Below are positions 9,692 to 19,059 of a stretch of 39,926 nucleotides of DNA, piece by piece. The notes below the pieces were generated by a model. It worked only from the letters and a program-made list of their open reading frames with translations, did no database searches and had not been told where the DNA came from. The stretch comes from Betaproteobacteria bacterium (lineage in GTDB: Bacteria > Pseudomonadota > Gammaproteobacteria > Burkholderiales > Burkholderiaceae_F), in the NCBI GenBank assembly GCA_005882215.1, contig VBCK01000136.1, positions 1 to 39,926 on the forward strand. The letters run 5' to 3'. How positions within the stretch are numbered: position 1 is the stretch's first letter; every line of letters begins with the position of its first letter. The position numbers and the translations under genes were made by a program.

Positions 9692-10666
9692 GTGAGCGCG
9701 TTGAAGCCCAAGGCAGTCGGCGCCCAGCCGGCAGCGGGCGCTGAGCCCTGCCCGCCGTCCGAGTCGGTGCCGCGCTGGAATGTCGAGCAGGTCGTGACGC
9801 AGCTGCGCGCCCAGCGCCGCAGCTGGCGCGACGCACATCAACGGCCGCGCGAAGGCGCGGGGCGCGAGTTTCCTTCGCCCGAGGCCCTGCGCAGGATCGC
9901 GCACGCCCTGCGCGGCGCGCTGTTTCCGATGCGGCTGGGCCCGTCCGATCTGCGCCAGGAAGGCGAGGATTTCTATGTCGGGCACACGATCGAGAGCGCG
10001 CTGAACGAATTGCTCGAGCAGGTAAGACTGGAGGTGCGCGGCGCCGGAGCGACATCGAGCGATGATTTCGCAAGCGCCGACCGGCGCGCGGTGCAGATCG
10101 TGCAGGATTTTGCCGCGCAGCTGCCGACGGTGCGGGGCGAGCTCGACCAGGACGTCGAGGCGGCCTACCGGGGTGACCCGGCCGCCCACAGCGCCGACGA
10201 AGTGCTGCTGTGCTACCCAGGGGCGATCGCGATCATCCACCATCGCCTTGCTCATCGGCTGTACAAATTCGGCGTGCCTTTGGTCGCGCGGATGTTCTCG
10301 GAGATCGCTCATTCCGAAACCGGCATCGACATTCATCCGGGTGCGACGATCGGTTCATCGTTTTTCATCGACCACGGCACCGGGGTTGTGATCGGAGAAA
10401 CCGCCGTGATCGGGGATCGGGTGCGGCTGTATCAGGCGGTCACGCTGGGGGCGCGCAGCTTTGCGGTCGGCCCGCACGGAGAACTGCAGAAGGGCAATGC
10501 GCGCCACCCGGTCGTCGAGGACGACGTCGTCATCTATGCGGGCGCAACCATTCTGGGGCGGGTGACGATCGGCCGCGGCTCGACGATTGGCGGTAACGTC
10601 TGGTTGACGCGCAGCGTGCCGCCGGGCAGTGTGATCACCCAGGCCCAGTCGCAGCAGCAGGCATGA
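9692..10666 (+). CDS. epsC: Serine O-acetyltransferase (EpsC/CysE type)
   Basis: A 324-residue serine acetyltransferase that makes O-acetylserine from serine and acetyl-CoA for cysteine synthesis. An N-terminal helical domain (about residues 1-205) precedes a left-handed beta-helix of hexapeptide repeats: DIHPGATIGSSFFIDHGTG, VVIGETAVIGDRVRLYQAVTLGA and ATILGRVTIGRGSTIGGNVW. The long N-terminal domain is typical of the EpsC-like subgroup rather than E. coli CysE. The start is GTG at 9692 with CAGGAG about nine bases upstream. It ends 36 nt from the convergent HbpS-like gene and is not in an operon with other cysteine genes here. In a sulfur oxidiser it links assimilated sulfur to cysteine, but that link is context inference. 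Confidence 0.9.
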   Translation: MSALKPKAVGAQPAAGAEPCPPSESVPRWNVEQVVTQLRAQRRSWRDAHQRPREGAGREFPSPEALRRIAHALRGALFPMRLGPSDLRQEGEDFYVGHTIESALNELLEQVRLEVRGAGATSSDDFASADRRAVQIVQDFAAQLPTVRGELDQDVEAAYRGDPAAHSADEVLLCYPGAIAIIHHRLAHRLYKFGVPLVARMFSEIAHSETGIDIHPGATIGSSFFIDHGTGVVIGETAVIGDRVRLYQAVTLGARSFAVGPHGELQKGNARHPVVEDDVVIYAGATILGRVTIGRGSTIGGNVWLTRSVPPGSVITQAQSQQQA

Positions 10667-10702
10667 AAGGCTATTGCAAAGCCGCTGCGCGGGCCGATCC
10701 GG

Positions 10703-11191
10703 CTATTTAGGAGGATTCAACGCGTCGGCCCCGGCCTGGCAGACGATGCCGTCGTTCTCCGAGGTGTCTCCGGAGCAGCCGATGGCGCCTATGATCTTGC
10801 CGTCGGCAGAGACCAGCGGCAGGCCGCCTTCCACCGGAATGGCGCGATCCAGGCGCAAGACTCTCAGGCCTACGCCTCCCGCGGCTAGAGCGTCCTGGAG
10901 CTTCTTGGTCGGGCGCTTGTAGAGCGTGGCCGAGGCGGCCTTCTGGATCGAGACCTGGACGCTGGCGATCTGGGTCGAATCCATCTTTTCGAAGTAGACC
11001 AGGTCGCCGTTGGTGTCGGTGACGGCCACAGCCATTTTGAAGCCCTTCTTGCTGGCCTCCGCGACCGCGGCGGCGGCCAGTTTCTTGGCAGTGTCCAAGT
11101 TGACCGACATACCATAAGGATTCGGCATCATCTGCGCCGAGGCGCCCAGCGTGGTCATCACGTAAGCAGCGCACAGCAATATGCGTTTCAT
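10703..11191 (-). CDS. Secreted HbpS/GlcG-family protein
   Basis: A 162-residue exported protein of the heme-degrading/HbpS-GlcG family (Haem_bd_uptake-like, formerly DUF336). A signal peptide (MKRILLCAAYVMTTLGASAQ) is followed by the compact alpha/beta domain: LDTAKKLAAAAVAEASKKG, MAVAVTDTNGDLVYFEKMD, a helix, IPVEGGLPLVSADGKIIGAI and the C-terminal GCSGDTSENDGIVCQAG. GGAGG precedes the ATG at 11191 at ideal spacing. The frame continues to 11506, but that extension overlaps moeA and hides the signal peptide. Homologues bind heme or corrinoids, or sit next to redox operons with unknown roles. It is divergent from moeA with a 64-bp gap at the edge of the tungsten-enzyme region; a functional link is possible but unproven. 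Confidence 0.85.
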   Translation of the reverse strand: MKRILLCAAYVMTTLGASAQMMPNPYGMSVNLDTAKKLAAAAVAEASKKGFKMAVAVTDTNGDLVYFEKMDSTQIASVQVSIQKAASATLYKRPTKKLQDALAAGGVGLRVLRLDRAIPVEGGLPLVSADGKIIGAIGCSGDTSENDGIVCQAGADALNPPK

Positions 11192-11255
11192 CTCGCCTCC
11201 GAATATTTGGTTTTGAACGCGAGCTCGCCTGCGATTGCGGACCTGCTGCACCCGC

Positions 11256-12560
11256 ATGGATCTGCAGCGGCGGCAGCTTATCATTGGTCCGGCCAACCGC
11301 CTGCGACGGGAATCGAACTTGACGCAGCTCAGTGAAGATCGGTTCGCTTTCGGCGGCCAATTGCTGTCGCTGGAAGTCGCGCACGCGCGCATCGCCGAGA
11401 CATTCGATTGTCGTGCCGACGTTGAGACCGTGGCCCTGCACGACGCGGTCGGCCGCGTGCTGGCCAGGGATATTCTGGCGCCGATCGACCTGCCGCCGTT
11501 TACCAACTCGGCGGTCGACGGCTACGCCGTGCGTCACGCCGACCTGCGTTCGGACGGCCCGACGCTGCTGCCGCTGCACGGCAAGACGTTCGCCGGGCAC
11601 GTGGCCGCCGCGCTACCACCCGGAGTGGCGGCGCGCGTGTTCACGGGTGCGATGCTGCCGGCCGGCGCCGACACCGTTCAGATGCAGGAGGACTGCGAGG
11701 ACCGCGGCGACGGCGTGCTGATTCGCCCCGGGATTGCGCCCGGGGCCAACCGCCGCGTCGCCGGAGAAGACGTGGAACGGGGCGCTCGGGCGCTGGAGCA
11801 AGGCCGGCGCCTGATGCCGCCCGATATCGGTCTGCTGGCGGCGCTGGGGCTGGACCGGGTTCCCGTGCGTTCGCGGCTGCGGGTTGTGCTGTTTTCCACC
11901 GGTGACGAGTTGGTCGAGCCGCCGGCCGATCTGGCGGCGGGGCAGATCTACGACTCGAACCGTGCGATGCTGGCAGCGCTGCTGTCGCGCCTGGGCGCGG
12001 TCGTGGACGATGGTGGCATCCTGCCCGACGATCCGGACCTGACCCAGGACCGGCTTCGCGATGCGGCGGCCCGATCGGATCTGGTGCTGACCTCCGGGGG
12101 CGTCTCGGCGGGCGAGGGCGACCATGTCCGAGCGGCGATCGAGGCGATCGGCGAGCTGACGTTCTGGCGCGTGGCCATCAAGCCGGGGCGTCCGGTCGCC
12201 CTGGGTCGGGTCGGAGGCACGCCGCTGCTGGGGGTGCCGGGCAACCCGGTGGCGGCCCAGATCACGTTTTCGTGGATCGGCCGACCGCTGCTCGACCGGC
12301 TCGGCGGCGCGAGTTACCAGCCGCCGGTTCGCCTGTTCGCCAAGAGCGGGTTCGCGCTGCGCAAGAAGCTCGGGCGTCGAGAATACGTGCGCGTGGTCAT
12401 CGATGCCAAGGGTGTGGCACAGCGCTATCCGAAAGACGGCGCCGGCATCCTCACGTCGCTGACGCACACCAATGCGCTGGCCGAGCTGCCGGAGGAGTCA
12501 ACCCAGCTGTCCGTGGGCGACCCGGTGAGCTGCATCGCCCTGGCGCTGCTGCACGGGTAG
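11256..12560 (+). CDS. moeA: MoeA, molybdopterin molybdenum/tungsten insertase
   Basis: A MoeA-type metal insertase of 434 residues from the ATG at 11256. A TTG at 11319 would give a more typical N-terminus (TQLSEDRFAFGGQLLSLEVA), and neither start has a strong ribosome site, so the start is uncertain. Family motifs are clear: PPFTNSAVDGYAVR, TGAMLPAGADTVQMQED, FSTGDELVEPP, DSNRAML, LTSGGVSAGEGDH, IKPGRPVALG and GVPGNPVAA. MoeA joins molybdate or tungstate to adenylylated pyranopterin. Its position beside tupABC and the tungsten aldehyde oxidoreductase suggests it is the insertase serving AorB with tungsten, which is inference. It converges on tupC with 63 bp between them and no obvious terminator. 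Confidence 0.92.
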   Translation: MDLQRRQLIIGPANRLRRESNLTQLSEDRFAFGGQLLSLEVAHARIAETFDCRADVETVALHDAVGRVLARDILAPIDLPPFTNSAVDGYAVRHADLRSDGPTLLPLHGKTFAGHVAAALPPGVAARVFTGAMLPAGADTVQMQEDCEDRGDGVLIRPGIAPGANRRVAGEDVERGARALEQGRRLMPPDIGLLAALGLDRVPVRSRLRVVLFSTGDELVEPPADLAAGQIYDSNRAMLAALLSRLGAVVDDGGILPDDPDLTQDRLRDAAARSDLVLTSGGVSAGEGDHVRAAIEAIGELTFWRVAIKPGRPVALGRVGGTPLLGVPGNPVAAQITFSWIGRPLLDRLGGASYQPPVRLFAKSGFALRKKLGRREYVRVVIDAKGVAQRYPKDGAGILTSLTHTNALAELPEESTQLSVGDPVSCIALALLHG

Positions 12561-12623
12561 CAGGGGCACGCACGATCGGGGCCGGGTATCCGCGCTGCGG
12601 GGGGAGCTGGTTTGTGCCGGATC

Positions 12624-13381
<758 letters not shown>

Positions 13382-13385
<4 letters not shown>

Positions 13386-14077
13386 TTCAACCCGCCTTCG
13401 CCCTGCAGGAACGCCAACGAGAAATTCACGACCAGGGCGACCGCCAGCAGCATGAATCCCAGCGCGATGCCTTCAGCGAACTCTCCCTTGCTGGTCTCCA
13501 GCGCGATGGCGGTCGGAATGTTGCGGGTGAATCCGGCGATATTGCCGCCGACCATCAGCGAGCAGCCGATCTCCGATACGACCCGCCCGAATGCGCTGAA
13601 TATGGCGGCCATCACGCCGAAGCGCACCTCGGTCAGCGTGGTCAGGGCCGCGCGCAGCCGGCTTGCCCCAAGCGACAGCGTCGTCTCCTGCACGCGCGGA
13701 TCGGCCCCCTGCACCGCCGACAGCGTGAAGGCCACCAGCACCGGCAGCGCAATGATGATCTGGCCCAGGATCATCGCCTTGCGCGTGAACAGCAGGTGCA
13801 GCGACCCGAAAATACCCTGCCTCGACAGCAGCAGATAGAGAATCAGCCCGACCACCACCGTGGGAGAGGCGAGCAGGCCCTGGTTCAATTGGATCAGCAG
13901 TTTGCGACCGCGAAACGAGGCGGTGGCCAGCAGATAGCCGATTCCGATCGCTGCGGGAGCGGCGATCAGCATCGCCAGCAGCGATACCTTCAACGACACG
14001 AAGATGATCGCCCACAGGCCCGCGTCGCCGCTGAACAACAGCGCAAACGCCTGCCGGGTGGTCGACAGCCAGTCCAT
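13382..14077 (-). CDS. tupB: Tungstate ABC transporter permease TupB
   Basis: A 231-residue inner-membrane permease of the BPD_transp_1 superfamily with five or six transmembrane helices. The cytoplasmic EAA-loop that docks on the ATPase is visible near residues 130-165 (TLSLGASRLRAALTTLTEV and GRVVSEIGCSLMVGG). The motif GRVVSEIG..LMVGGNI.GFTR is characteristic of TupB/WtpB-like permeases. It lies 1 nt after tupA and overlaps tupC by 4 nt, making a compact tupABC unit on the minus strand. The protein forms the membrane channel for tungstate uptake. Confidence 0.92.
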
Positions 14078-14078
14078 C

Positions 14079-14891
14079 TCAGTGGTCCGACGCGTCGGGA
14101 AAGAACAGTTGCTCGCCGTCGATCCGGAACGCCGCGATCGCCTGCTGTCCCTCGGGCGAGGTGATCCAGTCGGAGAACTCGGTGGCGCCGCGATAATTGA
14201 TGTCGGGGTACTTGGCCGGATTGACCGAAATCACGCTGTACGGGTTGAACATCCGGGGGTCGCCGGCAACCTCGATCTGCAGTCCGCCTTTAGCCCGATA
14301 CGCGGCGAATGTGCCCCGGTCGGTCAGTGTGTAGGCCTGCAGTTCGGCGGCCATCGTGAGCACCTCGCCCATTCCCAGCCCGGCCGAGAGGTACCAGGCC
14401 TGGCCCGACGGTGACACGCCGGCCAGCGGCCAGTAGCTCTTTTCCATCTGATCGGTGCCCGAGTTGTCCCCGCGCGAGATGAACTTGGCCTTCTTGTCGG
14501 CGATGCGGCCGAAGGCGGCGGTCACGTCGGTCGTGCCGTGCACCCCGGCCGGATCGGCCGCGGGGCCCACCAGGATGAAGTCGTTGTGCATCACTTTGCG
14601 GCGGTCCACGCCATGTCCGGCCGCCATGAACGCGAGCTCGGCCGCCGGCGCGTGTACCAGCAGCACGTCGGCATCGCCGTTTTCCCCGAGCTTCAGCGCC
14701 TTTCCGGTTCCGACCGCGATCACTTGAACGGCGACGTGATGCTTCGCCTCGAACTGCGGCAGGATGACGCGCAGAAGCCCGGAGTTCTCGGTGCTGGTCG
14801 TCGTGGCCAGGCGCAAGTCCCGCGCAGCGGCACTGCCGAGAAGGCCCGCGAGCAGGGCGGCGCAGAACAGAGTTCGACGCAGTGCGCGCAA
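14079..14891 (-). CDS. tupA: Tungstate-binding protein TupA
   Basis: A 270-residue periplasmic substrate-binding protein. The signal peptide (residues 1-23, ending SAAA) is followed by the diagnostic oxyanion-binding motif TTTSTENSG (TTTS at residues 30-33), which distinguishes TupA from ModA and WtpA. Further family segments are GTGKALKLGENGDADVLLVHAP, FISRGDNSGTDQMEKSYW and YLSAGLGMGEVL. TupA proteins bind tungstate with very high affinity and strong preference over molybdate. It is the first gene of tupABC, and a dyad resembling a ModE box lies 24-49 bp upstream of its start codon, suggesting repression by the adjacent ModE-like regulator when the oxyanion is abundant. Confidence 0.94.
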   Translation of the reverse strand: MRALRRTLFCAALLAGLLGSAAARDLRLATTTSTENSGLLRVILPQFEAKHHVAVQVIAVGTGKALKLGENGDADVLLVHAPAAELAFMAAGHGVDRRKVMHNDFILVGPAADPAGVHGTTDVTAAFGRIADKKAKFISRGDNSGTDQMEKSYWPLAGVSPSGQAWYLSAGLGMGEVLTMAAELQAYTLTDRGTFAAYRAKGGLQIEVAGDPRMFNPYSVISVNPAKYPDINYRGATEFSDWITSPEGQQAIAAFRIDGEQLFFPDASDH

Positions 14892-14914
14892 GGGGTCGAC
14901 AGTGCCCAGCCAGC

Positions 14915-14940
14915 GCGATATAGTGAAACGGTAATATCGC
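14915..14940. promoter_or_regulatory. ModE-box-like inverted repeat upstream of tupA
   Basis: Two perfect 7-bp arms, GCGATAT and ATATCGC, are separated by 12 bp. Counting from the CG of each arm the element spans 24 bp (CGATAT-N12-ATATCG), the same geometry as the E. coli ModE operator with CG-type outer bases and AT-rich inner arms. It lies between the modE-like stop (14984) and the tupA start (14891), where a repressor of tupABC would bind. Recognition by the local ModE-like protein is inferred. Confidence 0.6.
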
Positions 14941-14983
14941 TTGGTCGAGGGCGGTTGGAGCGGGCGGGCTGCTCCGGGTCGGG

Positions 14984-15358
14984 CTAGCTTTCCTGGATCC
15001 GACGTTTGAATTTCTCGACCTCGGGACCGATCGCGTCAGCGGCCAGTGCTTGCATGTGACGGTAACACTCCAGGACCTCGAGCCCAAGCGTGGTCAGCCA
15101 GGCACCGCCACCGGCCTTACCCCCTTTGACGGCCTCCACCAGCGCGCTCTTGAAGCAACCGTTCATCGAGTCCACCAACAGCCACGCATGCTTATAGCTC
15201 ATACCCATTTCCCGCCCCGCCGCCGAGATCGACCCGGTGCGTCGGATCGACTCGAGCAGCTGAGCTTTGCCCGGCCCGATCGCAATCTGGTCGCCCAGAT
15301 GGACGCGCAGATCCACATCGATCGTCAGCGGCGGGTCGTCGATTTTCGGGGCGGACAT
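14984..15358 (-). CDS. ModE-like regulator, DNA-binding domain only
   Basis: A 124-residue protein matching the N-terminal winged-helix domain of ModE: LRVHLGDQIAIGPGKAQLLE, SIRRTGSISAAGREMGMSYK (helix-turn-helix), HAWLLVDSMNGCF, and the wing with GGKAGGGAWLTTLGLEVLECY. It has no C-terminal Mop/TOBE oxyanion-binding domains, so it either senses tungstate or molybdate through another protein or belongs to the one-domain ModE group. The ATG at 15358 is preferred over an in-frame TTG at 15367. It is divergent from aorA (58-bp gap) and upstream of tupABC on the same strand, so it is placed to control uptake and possibly the enzyme operon. Confidence 0.88.
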   Translation of the reverse strand: MSAPKIDDPPLTIDVDLRVHLGDQIAIGPGKAQLLESIRRTGSISAAGREMGMSYKHAWLLVDSMNGCFKSALVEAVKGGKAGGGAWLTTLGLEVLECYRHMQALAADAIGPEVEKFKRRIQES

Positions 15359-15416
15359 GATCGGCAAGGTGGATTGTCCACGAAAACAGGCCGCCGTCGG
15401 CTACGAGGAGACGCAG

Positions 15417-15890
15417 ATGCATAAGTCGCTGTACATCAATCCCGACAAGTGCACCGGTTGCCTGCAGTGCGAAATGGCCTGCAGTTACGAGAACTACGGT
15501 GTGTTCAACCCGGCCAAATCCCGGATCAAGGTGTTCGATTTTCATCACTCGGGGCGCAAGGTTCCGTATACCTGCACTCAGTGCGACGAGGCATGGTGCC
15601 TGCACGCCTGTCCGGTCGACGCGATCCAGCTCGATCCGGCCACCGGGGCCAAGATCGTGCTGGAGAACGTCTGCGTGGGCTGCAAGGTGTGCACGATCGC
15701 CTGCCCGTTCGGCACCGTCAATTACGTTCAGGACACCGGCAAAGTGCAGAAGTGCGATCTGTGCGGCGGCCATCCGGCCTGCTCCGAGGCCTGCCCGACC
15801 GGTGCGATCACCTACATCGATGCCGACTGGACCGGCCTGGAACGGATGAAGCAGTGGGCCGACAAGCTCGGCAATCAACCGCACGCGTAA
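15417..15890 (+). CDS. aorA: AorA, four-cluster ferredoxin subunit of tungsten AOR
   Basis: A 157-residue polyferredoxin with 16 Cys arranged for four [4Fe-4S] clusters: Cys12/15/18/22, Cys53/56/61/65, Cys86/89/92/96 and Cys113/116/122/126, each followed or flanked by the usual Pro. It belongs to the DmsB/HybA-like iron-sulfur family. There is no signal peptide, so the complex is cytoplasmic. A strong site (GAGGAG) precedes the ATG at 15417. It is the first gene of the plus-strand operon with aorB 11 nt downstream. In Aromatoleum-type aldehyde oxidoreductases this subunit conducts electrons between AorB and AorC and can polymerise; the identification rests on gene order plus sequence type. 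Confidence 0.9.
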   Translation: MHKSLYINPDKCTGCLQCEMACSYENYGVFNPAKSRIKVFDFHHSGRKVPYTCTQCDEAWCLHACPVDAIQLDPATGAKIVLENVCVGCKVCTIACPFGTVNYVQDTGKVQKCDLCGGHPACSEACPTGAITYIDADWTGLERMKQWADKLGNQPHA

Positions 15891-15901
15891 GGAGAGCCAA
15901 G

Positions 15902-17749
15902 ATGTCGTGGGCTGGAAAGATTCTCAGGGTGAACCTGACCGCGGGAACGTGTACGCCGGAGACGCTGAACAAGCAGTGGGCGCGCGACTATCTGGGGCAG
16001 CGCGGTCTGGCGACCAAGTATTTCGTGGAGGAGGTCGATGCCAGGGTCGATCCCCTGTCGCCGGCCAACAAGATCATCTGGGCCACCGGCCCGCTGACCG
16101 GCACGATGGCGTCCACCGGGGGGCGTTACTCGGTGATCACGAAAGGGGCGCTGACCGGCGCGATCGCCTGCTCCAACTCCGGCGGCTACTGGGGTGCCGA
16201 GCTGAAGTTTGCCGGCTGGGACATGATCATCTTCGAAGGCAAGTCGCCCAAGCCCGTTTATCTGTGCATCGAGGACGACAAGGCGCAACTGCTCGATGCC
16301 GGCTTCATCTGGGGCAAATCGGTGTGGGACACCGAACCGGCCATCAAAGCCAGGCACCAGGAGCCGCAGATGCGCGTGAGCTGTATCGGCCGCGCGGGCG
16401 AAACCGGGTGTCTGTTCGCCGGCGTGATGAACGACCTGCATCGGGCGGCGGGCCGGTCCGGGGTCGGAACCGTGATGGGAAGCAAGAATCTGAAGGCCAT
16501 CGCGGTGCGTGGAACCAAGGGCGTCGGCAACATCCACGACCCGAAGGGCTTCATGGCGGCCACGGTGGCCGCGAAGAAAATCCTGGCGGATAACCCGGTG
16601 ACGGGCCAAGGTCTGCCGAAGTACGGCACCCAGGTGCTGATGAACGTGATCAATGAGATCGGCGCTATGCCGACCCGCAATCACCGGGACGTGCAGTTCG
16701 AAGGCGCCAAGGACATTTCGGGCGAGGCCATGCACGAGCCGCGCAAGACCGACGGCAAGCCCAACCTGGTGACCAACCAGGCGTGCTTCGGATGCACGAT
16801 CGCCTGCGGTCGCATCTCCAAGATCGACGAGACCCATTACACGGTCAAGACGCGGCCCGAATACTGGGGCGCCTCGGGCGGACTGGAGTACGAGGCGGCG
16901 TGGGCGCTGGGCTCCGCCAACGGCGTCGACGACCTGGAAGCGCTGACCTACGCGAACTTCATCTGCAACGAGGATGGGATGGACCCGATCTCTTTCGGAG
17001 CCACGATCGGCGCCGTGATGGAAATGTACGAGATGGGGGTGCTGACCAAGGAGCAGATCGGGATCGAGGCGCCGTTCGGGTCGGCCAAGGCTCTGACCTA
17101 TCTGGCCGAGGTCACCGCGCGCGGCGAGGGGTTCGGCAAGGAAGTGGGGTTGGGCTCCAAGCGCCTGACCGCCAAGTACGGGCACCCCGAGCTGTCGATG
17201 AGCGTGAAGGGGCAGGAGTTCCCTGCCTACGACTCGCGCGGAATCCAGGGGATGGGCTTGACGTACGCGACGTCCAATCGCGGCGCCTGCCATCTGCGCG
17301 GCTATACGGTGGCGTCCGAGGTGCTCGGCATTCCGATCAAGACCGATCCGCTGGTCACCGACGGCAAGGCCGAGCTGGTCAAGGCATTCCAGGATGCCAC
17401 TGCCGTGTTCGACTCGGCGGGCATCTGCGTGTTCACCAGCTTTGCCTGGACGCTGGCGGACGTGGCGCCGCAACTGGCAGCGGCCTGCAGCGACGAGTTC
17501 ACGCTGGATGAACTGAACAAGATCGGCGAGCGCATCTGGAACCTGGAACGCGAGTTCAATCTGCGCGCCGGATTCACGGCCAAGGACGACACGCTGCCCA
17601 AGCGCCTGTTGACGGAGCCGGCCAAGACCGGGCCGGCCAAGGGCCTGGTCAACGGCCTGCCCAAGATGCTGCCCGAGTACTACAAGGCGCGAGGCTGGGA
17701 CAGCGACGGACGGCCCACCGCGCAGACGAAGGCGCGGCTGGGACTGTAG
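15902..17749 (+). CDS. aorB: AorB, tungsten aldehyde:ferredoxin oxidoreductase
   Basis: A 615-residue catalytic subunit of the AOR family, which oxidises aldehydes to carboxylic acids at a tungsten bis-pyranopterin centre and can run in reverse with low-potential electrons. Visible family motifs: WAGKILRVNLTAGTCTPETL at the N-terminus, ATGPLTGTMASTGGRYSV, SNSGGYWGAELKFAGWD, the pterin-binding CIGRAGE followed by RAAGRSGVGTVMGSKNLKAI, the [4Fe-4S] ligands Cys295-x2-Cys298-x3-Cys302, and the distal ligand Cys509 in DSAGIC. Length matches known AORs (about 605-620). AAGGAG lies upstream of the ATG. Clustering with AorA, an FAD subunit, a MoaD-like protein, MoeA and TupABC supports a tungsten enzyme of the Aromatoleum AorABC type. 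The physiological aldehyde is not shown. Confidence 0.95.
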   Translation: MSWAGKILRVNLTAGTCTPETLNKQWARDYLGQRGLATKYFVEEVDARVDPLSPANKIIWATGPLTGTMASTGGRYSVITKGALTGAIACSNSGGYWGAELKFAGWDMIIFEGKSPKPVYLCIEDDKAQLLDAGFIWGKSVWDTEPAIKARHQEPQMRVSCIGRAGETGCLFAGVMNDLHRAAGRSGVGTVMGSKNLKAIAVRGTKGVGNIHDPKGFMAATVAAKKILADNPVTGQGLPKYGTQVLMNVINEIGAMPTRNHRDVQFEGAKDISGEAMHEPRKTDGKPNLVTNQACFGCTIACGRISKIDETHYTVKTRPEYWGASGGLEYEAAWALGSANGVDDLEALTYANFICNEDGMDPISFGATIGAVMEMYEMGVLTKEQIGIEAPFGSAKALTYLAEVTARGEGFGKEVGLGSKRLTAKYGHPELSMSVKGQEFPAYDSRGIQGMGLTYATSNRGACHLRGYTVASEVLGIPIKTDPLVTDGKAELVKAFQDATAVFDSAGICVFTSFAWTLADVAPQLAAACSDEFTLDELNKIGERIWNLEREFNLRAGFTAKDDTLPKRLLTEPAKTGPAKGLVNGLPKMLPEYYKARGWDSDGRPTAQTKARLGL

Positions 17750-17764
17750 CGGCCTGCAGCACGA

Positions 17765-19033
17765 ATGAGGCATGTCATCCTGGGCAACGGGCCCGCCGGC
17801 GTGATCGCCGCGGAGGCGATCCGCAGACACAAGCCGGACGACGAAATTGTTTTGATCGGCGATGAACCGGAACCGCCTTATTCGAGAATGGCGATTCCTT
17901 ACCTGCTCAGCGGCAAGATCGACGAGGCAGGAACGTATCTGCGCAAGGGCGTGGATCATTACCCGGGGCACCGCATCGCGCTGCGCTGCGACCGCGCGCG
18001 CGCGGTCGACGCCGCGGCGCGCACGGTGACGCTTCAAAAAGGCGGGCAGCTGCCCTTCGACCGGCTGTTGATCGCGACCGGGTCGCAGCCGGCGAAGCTT
18101 CCGATCCCGGGCGCCGACCTGGCCGGGGTTCATCCGTGCTGGACCCTGGCCGACGCGCGCCGGATTGCGCAGCGGGCGGTCCGGTCGGCCCGCGTGCTGC
18201 AGATCGGAGCCGGGTTCATCGGATGCATCATCCTGGAGGCCCTGGCCAACCGCGGCGTATCGCTGACGGTGGTCGAAATGGGCGACCGGATGGTGCCGCG
18301 GATGATGGGGCAGGGCGCCGGCGGGATGATCAAGCGTTGGGTCGAATCCAAGGGGATCAAGGTCCACACCTCGACGCGCGTTGAGGCCATCGAGCCGGGT
18401 CCATCGGGCGCACTGACGGTGCGCTTGAGCAACGGCGAACGGGTCGTGTCTGACCTGGTGATATCCGCCACCGGTGTGACGCCAAATATCGCCTTTCTGG
18501 CAGGTTCCGGCGTCGCCTGCAAGCAGGGTGTGCTGACCGATGCACGGTTGCAGACAAACGTGGCCGGAATCTACGCGGCCGGTGACTGCGCCGAGGCGTT
18601 CGATGCGATGCTGGGGCGGCACGTGATCAGTGCGATTCAGCCCAATGCCGCCGACCAGGCGCTGTGCGCGGCGATGAACATGATCGACCGGCCTTCGACG
18701 CTGAAATGCGTGACGCAGATCAACGTGCTGGACACGCTCGGGCTGATTTCCTCGTCGTTCGGAAACTGGGAGGGCGTTGCGGGCGGCGACCATGCCGAAC
18801 GCCAGGATGAGCGCAATTTTCGATTCATACGACTCGAATTCGACGGCGACGCCCTGGTCGGCGCCAACACGATCGGACTGACCGAGCACGTGGGCGTGAT
18901 CCGCGGGCTGATCCAGTCGCGTGTTCCGCTGGGCCACTGGAAGAACCAGTTGATGGCCGATCCGTTAGCACTGAGCGAGGCGTATTTGTCCACCGCACAG
19001 GCGCAGGCCTCATGGGGCCTGAAGGCGGCCTGA
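17765..19033 (+). CDS. aorC: AorC, FAD-dependent NAD(P)-linked oxidoreductase subunit
   Basis: A 422-residue pyridine nucleotide-disulfide oxidoreductase-family flavoprotein. An N-terminal FAD Rossmann motif (VILGNGPAGVIAAEAI) is followed by PPYSRMAIPYLLSG, the ATGSQP segment, a central NAD-binding fold (VLQIGAGFIGCIILEAL, about residues 143-160) and the C-terminal FAD motif IYAAGDCAEAFD. It lacks the CxxxxC redox disulfide of classical disulfide reductases, as do NADH oxidase/rubredoxin reductase-like members. It begins 15 nt after aorB. The expected role is electron exchange between the AorA clusters and NAD(H). Relatives next to benzoyl-CoA or nitrite enzymes do similar jobs, so the partner is inferred from the operon. 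Confidence 0.9.
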   Translation: MRHVILGNGPAGVIAAEAIRRHKPDDEIVLIGDEPEPPYSRMAIPYLLSGKIDEAGTYLRKGVDHYPGHRIALRCDRARAVDAAARTVTLQKGGQLPFDRLLIATGSQPAKLPIPGADLAGVHPCWTLADARRIAQRAVRSARVLQIGAGFIGCIILEALANRGVSLTVVEMGDRMVPRMMGQGAGGMIKRWVESKGIKVHTSTRVEAIEPGPSGALTVRLSNGERVVSDLVISATGVTPNIAFLAGSGVACKQGVLTDARLQTNVAGIYAAGDCAEAFDAMLGRHVISAIQPNAADQALCAAMNMIDRPSTLKCVTQINVLDTLGLISSSFGNWEGVAGGDHAERQDERNFRFIRLEFDGDALVGANTIGLTEHVGVIRGLIQSRVPLGHWKNQLMADPLALSEAYLSTAQAQASWGLKAA

Positions 19034-19059
19034 GCGCGGGGCCGGGGCGTTTGAACACC

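Noticed and set aside
10667-10702. Short AGCCG/CGGCT pairing between the convergent epsC and HbpS-like genes
   Set aside because: Five base pairs with a long loop and no U-tract are too weak to call a terminator.
15875-18937. A 1020-codon open frame on the minus strand opposite aorB and aorC
   Set aside because: It is antisense to two genes with clear catalytic motifs. Its product is rich in Arg, His and Gln with no domain, as expected for a shadow frame in GC-rich DNA.
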